Below, in pieces: positions 41,022 through 50,198 of a stretch of DNA of 64,000 nucleotides (position 1 is its first letter; the number at the start of each line of letters is the position of its first letter). Position numbers and translations under genes: made by a program. The notes under the pieces are model-generated. The model ran no database searches. It was not told the origin of the DNA and worked only from the letters and a program-made list of their open reading frames with translations. The stretch is taken from the NCBI GenBank assembly GCA_945895265.1, contig CAMDEF010000013.1, positions 1-64,000 on the forward strand, given 5' to 3'. This stretch comes from Bordetella parapertussis (GTDB lineage: Bacteria; Pseudomonadota; Gammaproteobacteria; Burkholderiales; Burkholderiaceae_B).

Positions 41022-42020
41022 ATGACTGCATACTTTTTTGGTTTGAATCGCTTAGAAAAGAATCTCATTGGCTTGGCCAAGCTTTTAATCGCAATGTCTG
41101 TGACGACGGGCGCTTTGGCTGCCGATTATCCAACTCGCACGATTACCGTGATTAACCCGTGGACGGCAGGCGGGCCCGCAGATACTGTCGCCAGACCGAT
41201 CTTGCAGAAGCTTTCAGAAGCGCTTAAGCAACCTGTTGTCTTAGAAAATAAGGCGGGTGCAAATGGTGTGATTGGCGCAAACTATGTCGCGCGCGCAACG
41301 CCCGATGGCTACACACTATTGTTTTCGCACGTTGGCCCAATCACGATTAGCCCAGCTGTACAAAAAGAGATGCCTTTTGATTCGGTGCGTGACTTTGCGC
41401 CCATCACGCAGATTGTGTCAGCGCCAACAGTCTTAGTGGTTCGTCCAGATTTGCCGATTCATAATCTAAAAGAGTTTGTTGAATATGCGCGAGAAAATCC
41501 GGGCAAGCTGTCATATGGCTCAGTGGGTACCGGTAGCACCACGCACCTTGCTGGCGAAATTCTGGCAACGATGGCCAAGGTCAATATGCTGCATGTCCCC
41601 TACAAAGGGGCGGCACCCGTGATGACTGATTTGCTGGGTGGGCAAATCAATTGCACCTTTTTAAATATCGCAGCGTTAATGCCTTACATCAAATCTGGTC
41701 AAGTTCGGCCGATCGGTGTGAGTACACTCAAGCGTTCACCTTTGCTGTCAGAGTTACCGGCAATTGCTGAGACCTATCCAGGCTTTGAGGTGAACTCGTG
41801 GTACGGCATGATGGCTCCCGCCAAGACACCGGCAAACATCGTGAATCTTTTGCAAAAAGAAGTTGCCAAGATTTTGCAAATGCCTGAGATCATCCAGACT
41901 TTGCAGGCCGTTGGCTTATCTGTCGAGGGGACAACCCCTGAGCAGTATGCCGAACAAATTAAACGTGACCTGAGTCGCTGGCAAACTGCTGTCACGAAGG
42001 CGGGCATTCAGAAGCAATAG
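41022..42020 (+). CDS. Bug/TctC-type tripartite tricarboxylate receptor
   Basis: A 332-residue periplasmic receptor. The signal segment is LIGLAKLLIAMSVTTGALA, cleaved before ADYPTR. Motifs: NPWTAGGPADTVARPIL (Trp-Thr replaces the usual aromatic-Pro before the Gly pair), TPDGYTLLF, VPYKGAAPVMTDLLGGQ and LSELPAIAETYPG. It sits behind the acyl-CoA operon but after its terminator. The 165 bases that follow hold no recognisable gene. Confidence 0.91.
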   Translation: MTAYFFGLNRLEKNLIGLAKLLIAMSVTTGALAADYPTRTITVINPWTAGGPADTVARPILQKLSEALKQPVVLENKAGANGVIGANYVARATPDGYTLLFSHVGPITISPAVQKEMPFDSVRDFAPITQIVSAPTVLVVRPDLPIHNLKEFVEYARENPGKLSYGSVGTGSTTHLAGEILATMAKVNMLHVPYKGAAPVMTDLLGGQINCTFLNIAALMPYIKSGQVRPIGVSTLKRSPLLSELPAIAETYPGFEVNSWYGMMAPAKTPANIVNLLQKEVAKILQMPEIIQTLQAVGLSVEGTTPEQYAEQIKRDLSRWQTAVTKAGIQKQ

Positions 42021-42185
42021 TGAGTCAGGATTGCGACTTCTTGGAACGTTAATCTCGTTCGTCTGAGTGAACAGTGTCGTTTGCGCTTGAACAGTCAAAT
42101 TTTAAGCGGCTATAAAACTGAGGTTCGTCAGTAAAGCGCGACGACGGTGTTTCAGATGGCTGGGGAGCAGGGCGGGTTGCAGATT

Positions 42186-42407
42186 TCAGCGTTCAATGAT
42201 CGCCAACACTTGACCTTCGCTGACCGAGTCACCCTCGTTGACACAAATTTCAACCAGGGTACCGCCGTCTTCAGCGACTAAGGGGATTTCCATTTTCATC
42301 GATTCAATAATCAGTACGGTATGCTCTGTATCAAGAGTTTGACCGATCGTTGTTTCAATCTTCCAGATTGATCCAGTGACTTCTGCTTTTAATTCGTGCC
42401 GACTCAT
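42186..42407 (-). CDS. stand-alone biotin carboxyl carrier (biotinyl/lipoyl) domain protein
   Basis: A 73-residue single biotinyl domain. The biotinylation lysine is K38 in ESMKMEI, with the flanking half-barrel hairpins VTGSIWKIETTIGQ and VNEGDSVSEGQVLAII. Such small proteins carry carboxyl groups for acyl-CoA or urea-type carboxylases, or act as decoy carriers. No carboxylase or biotin carboxylase gene is in the window. It is divergent from the CitE-like gene, 84 bases between starts. Confidence 0.88.
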   Translation of the reverse strand: MSRHELKAEVTGSIWKIETTIGQTLDTEHTVLIIESMKMEIPLVAEDGGTLVEICVNEGDSVSEGQVLAIIER

Positions 42408-42491
42408 GTTGTGGATTCCTGTGGGGCGAGTGCCAAGTGAGTTGGCGTCATTATAAAATCAATCTTGATTATGAATGAAAAGGATCGCTGT

Positions 42492-43355
42492 ATGCGCAGT
42501 AAATTATTTGTACCCGCCTCGCGGCCTGCACTATTTACAAAAGCGTTGGCAAGCGCCGCAGATGCCATTTCTTTCGATCTTGAAGATGCTGTCGAAGAAA
42601 ACAGCAAGCCTGCAGCTCGCGCAGCGTTACAAACGCTGTTTAAAGACGATTTGTCGGCCCATCATAAACTGATTGTGGTTCGAATCAACGCGATTGATAC
42701 GCCTCATTGTTTGGCAGATCTTGATGCGGTCGTCTGCTCTGCTACGCACACTGTGAATATCCCAATGGTCGAAGATCCTGACACCATCCGAGCGATCGCA
42801 GTTGAGCTTGAGCGACTAGAGCGAGCACGAGGCTTAACACGGCCAATTGGTATTTTGGTCAATATTGAGTCACCCAAGGGTCTGCGCCGCGCCGCAGAAC
42901 TCGCCTGCGCTCACCCACGTGTCGTAGGTTTACAGATCGGTTTTGGTGATCTATTGGCACCCTTAGGTATTGTGTCGTGCGAGCCCGCAGCGTTACAAGC
43001 AGTGCGTGTTGCCGTGCGCTTTGCCGCGGGCGAAGCAGGTATTCATGCATACGACGGCGCATTTGTTGATATTGCCAACCCTGAAGCATTTAAGCTTGAT
43101 GCGCAAGCGGCACAACGGTTGGGATTTTCAGGAAAAAGCTGTATTCATCCAACACAGATCGCTTTGGCAAATGAGGTGTTTCGACCGAGCGACGCGGCGA
43201 TCGCGCATGCTGTCAGAGTGCTCGAAGCGACTCGCCAAAAATTAGCAGAAGGGGTTGGGGCGTTTGTCGTTGATGGCCGACTGATTGATGGTCCGTTCAT
43301 TACCGAGGCCGAACATACCGTGGCTCTTGCTAGGCGTTTGGGGCTACTGACATAA
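42492..43355 (+). CDS. CitE-like CoA ester lyase (HpcH/HpaI aldolase family)
   Basis: A 287-residue TIM-barrel lyase/aldolase. RSKLFVPASRPALFTKAL is the family start, SFDLEDAV (28-34) carries the metal-binding acids, and FGDLLAPLGI and KSCIHPTQI are further signatures. Relatives cleave citryl-, malyl-, citramalyl- or beta-methylmalyl-CoA type esters. The ATG at 42492 is favoured by AAGGA 8 bases upstream; ATGs at 42465 and 42471 lack one. It converges on the nitroreductase across a hairpin-rich gap. Confidence 0.87.
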   Translation: MRSKLFVPASRPALFTKALASAADAISFDLEDAVEENSKPAARAALQTLFKDDLSAHHKLIVVRINAIDTPHCLADLDAVVCSATHTVNIPMVEDPDTIRAIAVELERLERARGLTRPIGILVNIESPKGLRRAAELACAHPRVVGLQIGFGDLLAPLGIVSCEPAALQAVRVAVRFAAGEAGIHAYDGAFVDIANPEAFKLDAQAAQRLGFSGKSCIHPTQIALANEVFRPSDAAIAHAVRVLEATRQKLAEGVGAFVVDGRLIDGPFITEAEHTVALARRLGLLT

Positions 43356-43359
43356 CGCG

Positions 43360-43472
43360 CGACGAGCTTGTTTTTGGGTCGAAAACAGCTTAATTGGTTT
43401 TTCGTCGACCTGTCTGGTGCTCTGAGCACCAGATGGTTACGGTAATCCTCCCTCTAAACAGCGAGGATTACC
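43360..43472. terminator. hairpin cluster between convergent genes
   Basis: Three inverted repeats fill the gap. GGTCGA (43377-43382) pairs with TCGACC (43405-43410), with an alternative CGACGA (43360-43365)/TCGTCG (43402-43407). TCTGGTGCT CTG AGCACCAGA (43413-43433) is a perfect 9-bp hairpin. GGTAATCCTC (43441-43450) pairs exactly with GAGGATTACC (43463-43472). No U-tracts follow. A bidirectional terminator is the simplest reading. Confidence 0.5.
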
Positions 43473-43482
43473 ATAGCTGCTG

Positions 43483-44100
43483 TCAAACAATCGTCAGTAC
43501 GTCATCCACTGGCAAGCGAGGCTTTTGAGGCCAATTACCAGGTGCTGCGTAGCCAACGGCTACCAGCATGGCCGGGATGTCGTTAGCAGAGAGTTTAAAT
43601 TCGCGCGAAACATCTGCAGGCACAAACCCAATCATGGGGCCCGTGACCAGACCCATCCCCTGCGCCGCTAACATCAACGTCATTGCACCCATTGAGGCAG
43701 AACGAATCGCTTCGTCGCGTTGACGCTCTGGGTTGTTTTCATGACCACCAGCAGCCATAGCAACCCAGCTATCGCACATGGCTTGATCAAGCACACCCGC
43801 ATCGACCGAAGGCTTTAACGCCTTGGCCAACGTTTTGTGCGCCTCGAGCGTGCCGCAGACAATAAATGTCACTGCTGCATCAACGATTTTTTGCTGGCCA
43901 TACGAAACAGCCTTCAAGCGCTCTTTGGCTTCTTTAGACTGCACAGCGATGAATTTCCAGTTTTGAAAATTAAAGGCAGTGGGGGCACGGGTGGCCAGAC
44001 GCACGAGTTCTTTAATTTGTGCGGCACTAAGTGCTTTGGTAGGGTCAAACAGGTTGGCTGAAATACGCTGTTCGATGATTGTATGGATAGGACTTGTCAT
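43483..44100 (-). CDS. nitroreductase family FMN oxidoreductase
   Basis: A 205-residue flavoprotein with the N-terminal FMN motif RAPTAFNFQNWKFIAV, the central MLAAQGMGLVTGPMIGF and the usual C-terminal PRLPVDDVL. It is a second, only distantly similar nitroreductase compared with the one at 12798. It may reduce quinones or nitro compounds or act as a dehydrogenase. The ATG at 44100 is preferred over the TTG four codons upstream. The 168 bases upstream, before the next stop codon, are AT-rich and contain no gene. Confidence 0.85.
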   Translation of the reverse strand: MTSPIHTIIEQRISANLFDPTKALSAAQIKELVRLATRAPTAFNFQNWKFIAVQSKEAKERLKAVSYGQQKIVDAAVTFIVCGTLEAHKTLAKALKPSVDAGVLDQAMCDSWVAMAAGGHENNPERQRDEAIRSASMGAMTLMLAAQGMGLVTGPMIGFVPADVSREFKLSANDIPAMLVAVGYAAPGNWPQKPRLPVDDVLTIV

Positions 44101-44268
44101 GGTGTGGCTCAATCTGTAAAAAATAAAGAATTAAAAATAAAAAATGATCAATGATTACTATTTTAATCAAACGACTATCAGAAAAAAATGATATTCGCTC
44201 TCGGGATATGACGATGCCCGCGATGGACAACGCTATAGCCTGCCTCGTTGTTTATGACCGAACAGGCC

Positions 44269-47200
44269 TTACGGCGTTAACGCTTGCACTAATAGCTGTG
44301 CCGTGTGAATAGCCTTCACTTCAGCACCATCGTGTATTTGATGTCGGCAACTCGTGCCATCGGCCACCACCACTGTGCTCGCTGCGCGATTACGTACGGC
44401 CGGTAAAAGCGAAAGCTCAGCCATCTGCATCGAGGCTTGATGGTGTTCGGCCTCGTAGCCAAAGCTACCTGCCATGCCGCAACACGAAGACTCAATGGTT
44501 GAGACCTTTAGCTCTGGGATCCAACTCAACACTGTTTGCACTGGTGTGAGCGCATCAAAGGCCTTTTGGTGGCAATGACCGTGCAGCAACGCATTGTTGT
44601 AATCAATGGCTTGTAGATTCAGTTTAAAACGCCCGGCTTTTTGTTCACGAACTAAAAACTCTTCGAATAAAAAGGCTTGCTGCGCAAGTTGTTCGGCCTC
44701 AGCACCATAACCGTAGTGCAAAAACTCGTCGCGTAGCGTCAGCAGGCACGACGGCTCGAGCCCGACAATTGCAATGCCCTTTGTCACATAAGGGATCAGC
44801 GTGTCGAGCGTGCGCCTTGCTTCGGCTTTAGCCTGATCGATGAGCCCAGCCGACAAAAATGTTCGACCACAGCACAGCGGACGTTCGCCTGCACGCACAT
44901 TCAAATGTACGGTATAGCCCGCAGCTTGAAGTACCCGCTGCGCAGCGTGCGCATTTTCAGCTTCAAGATAATTGCTGAAGGTATCGACAAAAAGTAATAC
45001 GTCTTTAGCGCTTGTCTTGGTTGCAGTGTTGTCGCTTGCTGCGGTATTGATGTTTTGTGTGCTACTTAAAAAGGGCGCTTTAAATTTCGGTAATGAACGT
45101 GCGGTTGCAAAGCCCAGCGCGCGCTTAACGAGCGCTCCAAGCACCGGCGTTGCTTCGGCGATACTTAACAAACTGCCAAAACGACTCGCCCAAGGTGCGT
45201 AATGGGGCATGAAGGCAATCAGGCGCTCTCGTAGCGTTAAGCCGTGTAACTTGCCCCATGCTGCACGAGCTTCAATTTTTATCTTGGCCATGTCGACGCC
45301 GGTCGGGCAGTCGCGCTTACAGCCTTTACAGGACACACACAAATCCAACGCATCCTTGACCTCTACGCTGGCTAAGCCCGCTTGCCCAACCTGGCCTGAT
45401 AGAGCGAGACGCAACGTATTGGCGCGCCCCCGGGTGACATGTTGTTCGTCTTTAGTGATGCGATAACTCGGGCACATGGTGCCCGCATCAAATTTGCGGC
45501 AATGGCCGTTGTTATTGCACATCTCGACAGCAGAAGCCAGTCCGTTACTGAGGTCTAAGCCCGTACCAGGCTTGGTCTCGTCACCGGTTAAGGGATCACG
45601 TAAGACGTTCCAGGCTGACCAGTCCAGACCGGTTTGAAGCGGAGGGACTTGATAGCCGGGTGCATAGCGAAAATTGCTTCGGTCATCCATCTTTGGCGGT
45701 CGAACAATTTTGTCTGGATTGAAGCGATTGTCTGGATCAAAGAGGGCTTTGATTTCGGTAAAGGCTTGATGAATGCGTGGGCCGTACTGCCACGACACCC
45801 ATTCACCTCGGCATAAGCCGTCGCCATGCTCGCCCGAGAAGGCACCTTTGTATTCACGCACTAACGCAGACGTTTCTTCTGCAATGGCACGCATCTTGAC
45901 GGCACCATCGCGGCGCATGTCTAAAATCGGACGAACATGCAGCGTGCCGACGCTCGCGTGGGCGTACCACGTGCCCTCGGTACCATAACGATGAAAGACT
46001 TCAGTCAGGCGGTCAGTGTATTGAGCAAGATGCTCGAGGGGTACCGCGCAGTCTTCGACAAAAGAGACAGGTTTGCCATCGCCTTTCATGCTCATCATGA
46101 TGTTCAGACCGGCTTTACGCACATCCCATAAGGCCTTTTGTGCTTGAGCCTCTGGCATCTTAACGACACTGTTGGGCAGCCCCTGATCGCTAAGCAGGGC
46201 ATCCAAGTCCTCTAGCTTTTGAACAAGTGTGGCGTGCTCTTCGCCTGCAAACTCGACCAGCAAAATCGCAGCAGGTTGACCAAGCAGGGCTTTTTCGACG
46301 ACTGGCCGAAACGCTGGATTCGATAGCGCCAGCTCAATCATGGTGCGATCAACCAATTCAACCGCGGTCGGTTTGAGCGTCACAATATGTTGCGCCGAAT
46401 CCATCGCTTTATAAAAGCTTTGAAAGTTCACAACCCCCAACACTTTGTGTACGGGAAGAGGGCATAACTTGAGTGTAATTTGACGACTGTAAGCTAAGGT
46501 GCCTTCTGAGCCGACGAGCAGATGCGCAAGATTTGCGACACCATCATCGGTATAGGCACGCGGATTTTGGCAATCAAATAAATCGATGTTGTAGCCGGCG
46601 ACGCGGCGCAATACTTTTGGAATACGCTCTGCAAGTTCGGCGCGCTCACGGGTGGCAATCGTTTTGAGTGACTGCAGTATGTGTTGTAGTCGGGCGCCAG
46701 ACACAGGCGTGTTTAATGAACCAAAGTTTGCCTGTGTGCCATCGGCCAACACGGCATCAACGCTAAGCACGTTATGCACCATGTTCCCGTATTCGATTGA
46801 GCGTGAGCCACACGAGTTATTGCCGGTCATGCCGCCGATCGTGCACTGCGCGCTCGTCGACACGTCAACCGGAAACCACAAACCATGGGGCTTGAGCCAC
46901 GCGTTTAAGTGATCGAGCACCATGCCAGGCTCGACGGTGATGGTCATTGCGTTCGCGTCAAAAGCAATCACGTTGCAAAGGTATTTGCTGTTGTCGATAA
47001 TCAGTGCGTCGCCGACGGTCTGTCCGCATTGACTCGTGCCAGCACCCCGTGAAAGGACCGCCACGTTTTGATCACGGGCGATCTCAAGTGTGCGCAGCAC
47101 GTCTGCTTGATCGCGCGGCACCACTACGCCGATGGGGGTGATTTGATAGATCGAAGCATCGGTCGAATAGCGCCCCCGCGAGGCGGTATCAAACAGGACC

Positions 47201-47304
47201 TCGCCGCGTAAGTTTTTGGCGAGTAACTGGGCGAGCGGCGAAGCACCGCCCGCGTTAGCAGGAAAAAAATGCAGGGGCTTTGCGATTGCGGTCGGTGAGA
47301 GCAC
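44269..47304 (-). CDS. FAD/4Fe-4S D-2-hydroxyacid dehydrogenase (YdiJ/GlcDF fusion type)
   Basis: A 1011-residue fusion. The N-terminal FAD-binding type 4 domain (LSRGAGTSQCGQTVGDALII near residue 80) and FAD-linked oxidase C-terminal domain are followed by a ferredoxin-like segment CVSCKGCKRDCPTGVDM at about 649-665, then CCG-type cluster domains with ESSCCGMAGSFG. Relatives oxidise D-2-hydroxyglutarate, D-lactate or glycolate and pass electrons to quinone. The aminotransferase gene lies only 2 bases upstream on the same strand, so the pair is an operon. Confidence 0.88.
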   Translation of the reverse strand: MLSPTAIAKPLHFFPANAGGASPLAQLLAKNLRGEVLFDTASRGRYSTDASIYQITPIGVVVPRDQADVLRTLEIARDQNVAVLSRGAGTSQCGQTVGDALIIDNSKYLCNVIAFDANAMTITVEPGMVLDHLNAWLKPHGLWFPVDVSTSAQCTIGGMTGNNSCGSRSIEYGNMVHNVLSVDAVLADGTQANFGSLNTPVSGARLQHILQSLKTIATRERAELAERIPKVLRRVAGYNIDLFDCQNPRAYTDDGVANLAHLLVGSEGTLAYSRQITLKLCPLPVHKVLGVVNFQSFYKAMDSAQHIVTLKPTAVELVDRTMIELALSNPAFRPVVEKALLGQPAAILLVEFAGEEHATLVQKLEDLDALLSDQGLPNSVVKMPEAQAQKALWDVRKAGLNIMMSMKGDGKPVSFVEDCAVPLEHLAQYTDRLTEVFHRYGTEGTWYAHASVGTLHVRPILDMRRDGAVKMRAIAEETSALVREYKGAFSGEHGDGLCRGEWVSWQYGPRIHQAFTEIKALFDPDNRFNPDKIVRPPKMDDRSNFRYAPGYQVPPLQTGLDWSAWNVLRDPLTGDETKPGTGLDLSNGLASAVEMCNNNGHCRKFDAGTMCPSYRITKDEQHVTRGRANTLRLALSGQVGQAGLASVEVKDALDLCVSCKGCKRDCPTGVDMAKIKIEARAAWGKLHGLTLRERLIAFMPHYAPWASRFGSLLSIAEATPVLGALVKRALGFATARSLPKFKAPFLSSTQNINTAASDNTATKTSAKDVLLFVDTFSNYLEAENAHAAQRVLQAAGYTVHLNVRAGERPLCCGRTFLSAGLIDQAKAEARRTLDTLIPYVTKGIAIVGLEPSCLLTLRDEFLHYGYGAEAEQLAQQAFLFEEFLVREQKAGRFKLNLQAIDYNNALLHGHCHQKAFDALTPVQTVLSWIPELKVSTIESSCCGMAGSFGYEAEHHQASMQMAELSLLPAVRNRAASTVVVADGTSCRHQIHDGAEVKAIHTAQLLVQALTP

Positions 47305-47306
47305 GT

Positions 47307-48521
47307 TTAGGCTCCGTTTGAGAAATAGTCCATGCCCGCTTGTACGCCGCTACCCGCTAGCTTGACGCCAGAGAGCTTGAGGCCCATCTCGACACCCGCC
47401 AGGGTTGCCAAGAGGGTCAGATCATTGCTGTCACCCAGGTGCCCAATGCGAAACATCCGACCCTTGACTTTGCCCAAACCAGTACCCAACGATAAATCAA
47501 ACCGTTGTTGAATTAATTTACGGATGTCGTCGGCGTCAACGCCTTCGGGTGTGATGACGCCAGTCAAGATTGGGGAGTACACGCTTGGGTCAGCGCACTG
47601 AATAGGAAGGCCCCACGCGTTGACTGCGGCGCGTACGCCAGCCGCCCAGCGCTGATGACGCGCAAAGACCTTATCCATGCCTTCTTCAGCAAACATGTCG
47701 ATGACTTCTGAGAGACCATATAACAGGTTGGTGCTTGAGGTTGAAGGCCAGTAGCCCCCTTTATTCATCTCGATGACTTCGTCCCACGCCCAAAACGAGC
47801 GAGGCGTCTTGGCTGTTTTTGATGCTTCGATCGCGCGTGCGGAGAGGGCGTTAAAGCTCAGGCCCGGAGGTAGCATCAGGCCTTTTTGTGAGGCAGCCAT
47901 GGAGACGTCGACACCCCATTCGTCGTGGCGATAATCGGCGCTGCCCAAGCCCGAGATCGTATCCACCATCAATAACGCTGGGTGTTTGGCGTCATCAATC
48001 GCCTTACGTACCGAGACAATGTCCGAGGTGACGCCGGTTGAGGTTTCGTTGTGCACCACACAGACCGCTTTGATGCTGTGCTCGCGATCTTGCACCAGAC
48101 GATCATGAATTTGATTGGCTTGCACGCCGCGTCTCCAGCCTGCTAAGGCGGGGAACTGCTCGTCATGGCCTTGAAACGAGAGTACCTCGGTTTTAAGCCC
48201 GAGTCTGGTTGCCAGGCGGTTCCAGAGAAAGGCAAAATGGCCGGTTTCGTACATCAGGACATGGTCGCCAGGGCTTAACGTGTTGGCAAGCGCTGCCTCC
48301 CAGGCACCGGTGCCTGAGGCGGGATAAATGATGACCGGTTGTTTGGTTTTGAAAATGGTTTGCATGCCGTCGATGGCTTTGCGTCCCAACCCAGCAAATT
48401 CTGGGCCCCGGTGATCGATGGTGGGCAGACTAATGGCCCGTAGCACTCGATCGGGCACGGGGCTTGGACCGGGGATTTGCAAGAAATGGCGGCCGGTAGG
48501 GTGAAAGTTAAGCTTAATCAT
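47307..48521 (-). CDS. class V aminotransferase, serine/alanine--glyoxylate type
   Basis: A 404-residue PLP enzyme with the family start FLQIPGPSPVPDRVLRAI and substrate-phosphate region YPASGTGAWEAALANTL. The PLP lysine is in MAASQKGLMLPPGLSF, and the FRIGHLGDSN segment near the C-terminus is conserved in serine- and alanine-glyoxylate aminotransferases. It would make glycine from glyoxylate. The start at 48521 has CTGGAG 7-8 bases upstream. With the dehydrogenase two bases downstream it could recycle a 2-oxoacid/hydroxyacid couple. Confidence 0.88.
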   Translation of the reverse strand: MIKLNFHPTGRHFLQIPGPSPVPDRVLRAISLPTIDHRGPEFAGLGRKAIDGMQTIFKTKQPVIIYPASGTGAWEAALANTLSPGDHVLMYETGHFAFLWNRLATRLGLKTEVLSFQGHDEQFPALAGWRRGVQANQIHDRLVQDREHSIKAVCVVHNETSTGVTSDIVSVRKAIDDAKHPALLMVDTISGLGSADYRHDEWGVDVSMAASQKGLMLPPGLSFNALSARAIEASKTAKTPRSFWAWDEVIEMNKGGYWPSTSSTNLLYGLSEVIDMFAEEGMDKVFARHQRWAAGVRAAVNAWGLPIQCADPSVYSPILTGVITPEGVDADDIRKLIQQRFDLSLGTGLGKVKGRMFRIGHLGDSNDLTLLATLAGVEMGLKLSGVKLAGSGVQAGMDYFSNGA

Positions 48522-48680
48522 CGGGACTCCAGGCGATTGATACGGGCAAATTACCACAATCGGCGACCCTCTGAGTACGAAGCCGTGCACTCAATGAAAA
48601 GGCTCGTGGGCAGGAGCCCAAAGAATTAGGCAGTAAATAATGGTATCTTGTCGCTCTATGGACTTTGAACGCAGCGCGCT

Positions 48681-50198
48681 GTGTGCCAAAAAGTCGCTAA
48701 ACAAGACAGAAAAAAGGCACTTACGCGGCCTGTGAGACAAAGATTTGTTCGCTTTAAGGCCTTGGGTGGTCTGTTAATGACGTTGGTGGTCTGGTGTCAG
48801 ACGGGCTGTGCTCCCCTGCCGCCTGCCGACGCCAGATTCACTGAAAAAACGAGTCAAGACTTTGCGACAGCAACGTCGTTTGTTGCGCCCCCACTCTCGT
48901 GGCCAGAGCAACAGTGGTGGGTGAGTTATCAAGACGAACAGTTAAATCAACTCATGCGTGAAACCTTAGCCGGTTCACCTGATCTTGCGATTGCCCAGGC
49001 TCGCGTCCAGCGCGCACAGGCGATGGCTGAAGTGGCGGGTGCGCCGTTGTTGCCTCAGCTCTCAGCGGTAGGTACGGTGACCTCGCAGCGCCTGAGCTAC
49101 AACTACCTGACACCAGAGGCGAGTGTGACGCGGAACTGGAACCAGTTTGGTCAGGCCGCACTTAATATCAGCTGGGAAATTGATTTTTGGGGCAAATATC
49201 GCGCTGGCCTTGCTGCGGCAACTTCAGAGCTTGAGGCAAGGCTTGCAGACCAGGCCCAGGCAGCGCTCGTGCTCACTACGGCAACCGCATCCGCGTACGC
49301 GGAGCTTGCGCGTTTGTTTGCGCAGAAAGAGGCAACCGAGCGCGCGGTGGCGATTCGTGAAAAAACTGCCAGTTTGTTCGCTGAACGTTTTACCCACGGC
49401 CTTGAAACACGCGGCGGCGTGCGCGAGGCGGATGCGAAGGGCGCGCAAGCCAAGACTGACCTCTTGGTGCTGAACGAGCAGATTGCGCTGCAACGTAATC
49501 GCTTAGCGGCGTTAGTGGGTGCGGGGCCAGATCGTGGTCTGTCGGTACAAAGGCCGAGCGTGACGCTGAGCAAGACCTTGGGCTTGCCTGAGCGTTTAGC
49601 GGCTGAGTTGTTGGGGCGACGCCCAGACGTGGTGGCTGCCAGGGTGCAAGCACAGGCGCAGGCCGCACGTATCGATCAAAAGCAAGCCGACTTTTATCCC
49701 AATATCAATTTGGCGGGCTTTATCGGTTTGCAATCTCTTGGGCTTGACCGGTTGGGCCAAAGTGGCTCAGTGTTTGGCAGCGTGGGCCCAGCGATTTCGC
49801 TGCCTATTTTTACGGGTGGTCGTCTGCAGGGTGAGCTAAAGGGTGCACGTGCCAGTTACGATGAGGCCGTCGCAAATTACAACCGTACGCTTGTAAACGC
49901 CTTTCAGGATGTTGCCGATGCGGTGACGAGTCTCAGAGCCTTGAGCGGGCAAATTGAGCAAGCTGAAGTGGGTCTTGCTGCTGCGCAAGAGGCTTTTCAA
50001 ATTGCCGCGAATCGCTATCGTGGCGGTTTGTCGAACTATCTTGATGTGTTGATTGCTGAGGATATTATGCTGTTGAGCTTGCGTAGTGTGACTGAGCTTC
50101 GCGCGCGTCGTTTTTCTTTGAATGTTGCCTTGGTACGCGCCTTGGGTGGCGGTTACCAGTCGTCGAACACGAATCCTTTAATTTCACCTCGATCATGA
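48681..50198 (+). CDS. outer membrane efflux lipoprotein (NodT/OprM family)
   Basis: A 505-residue TolC-like outer membrane factor with two OEP repeats. The lipoprotein signal ends in LVVWCQTGC, with Cys acylation in CAPLPPAD. GRRPDVVAARVQAQAQAARI and LPIFTGGRLQGELKGA are family motifs. The start is uncertain: the GTG at 48681 is given, while a GTG at 48732 would leave a neater signal peptide; neither has a good ribosome binding site. It overlaps the adaptor gene by 4 bases (ATGA) and forms a three-gene efflux system. Confidence 0.88.
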   Translation: MCQKVAKQDRKKALTRPVRQRFVRFKALGGLLMTLVVWCQTGCAPLPPADARFTEKTSQDFATATSFVAPPLSWPEQQWWVSYQDEQLNQLMRETLAGSPDLAIAQARVQRAQAMAEVAGAPLLPQLSAVGTVTSQRLSYNYLTPEASVTRNWNQFGQAALNISWEIDFWGKYRAGLAAATSELEARLADQAQAALVLTTATASAYAELARLFAQKEATERAVAIREKTASLFAERFTHGLETRGGVREADAKGAQAKTDLLVLNEQIALQRNRLAALVGAGPDRGLSVQRPSVTLSKTLGLPERLAAELLGRRPDVVAARVQAQAQAARIDQKQADFYPNINLAGFIGLQSLGLDRLGQSGSVFGSVGPAISLPIFTGGRLQGELKGARASYDEAVANYNRTLVNAFQDVADAVTSLRALSGQIEQAEVGLAAAQEAFQIAANRYRGGLSNYLDVLIAEDIMLLSLRSVTELRARRFSLNVALVRALGGGYQSSNTNPLISPRS

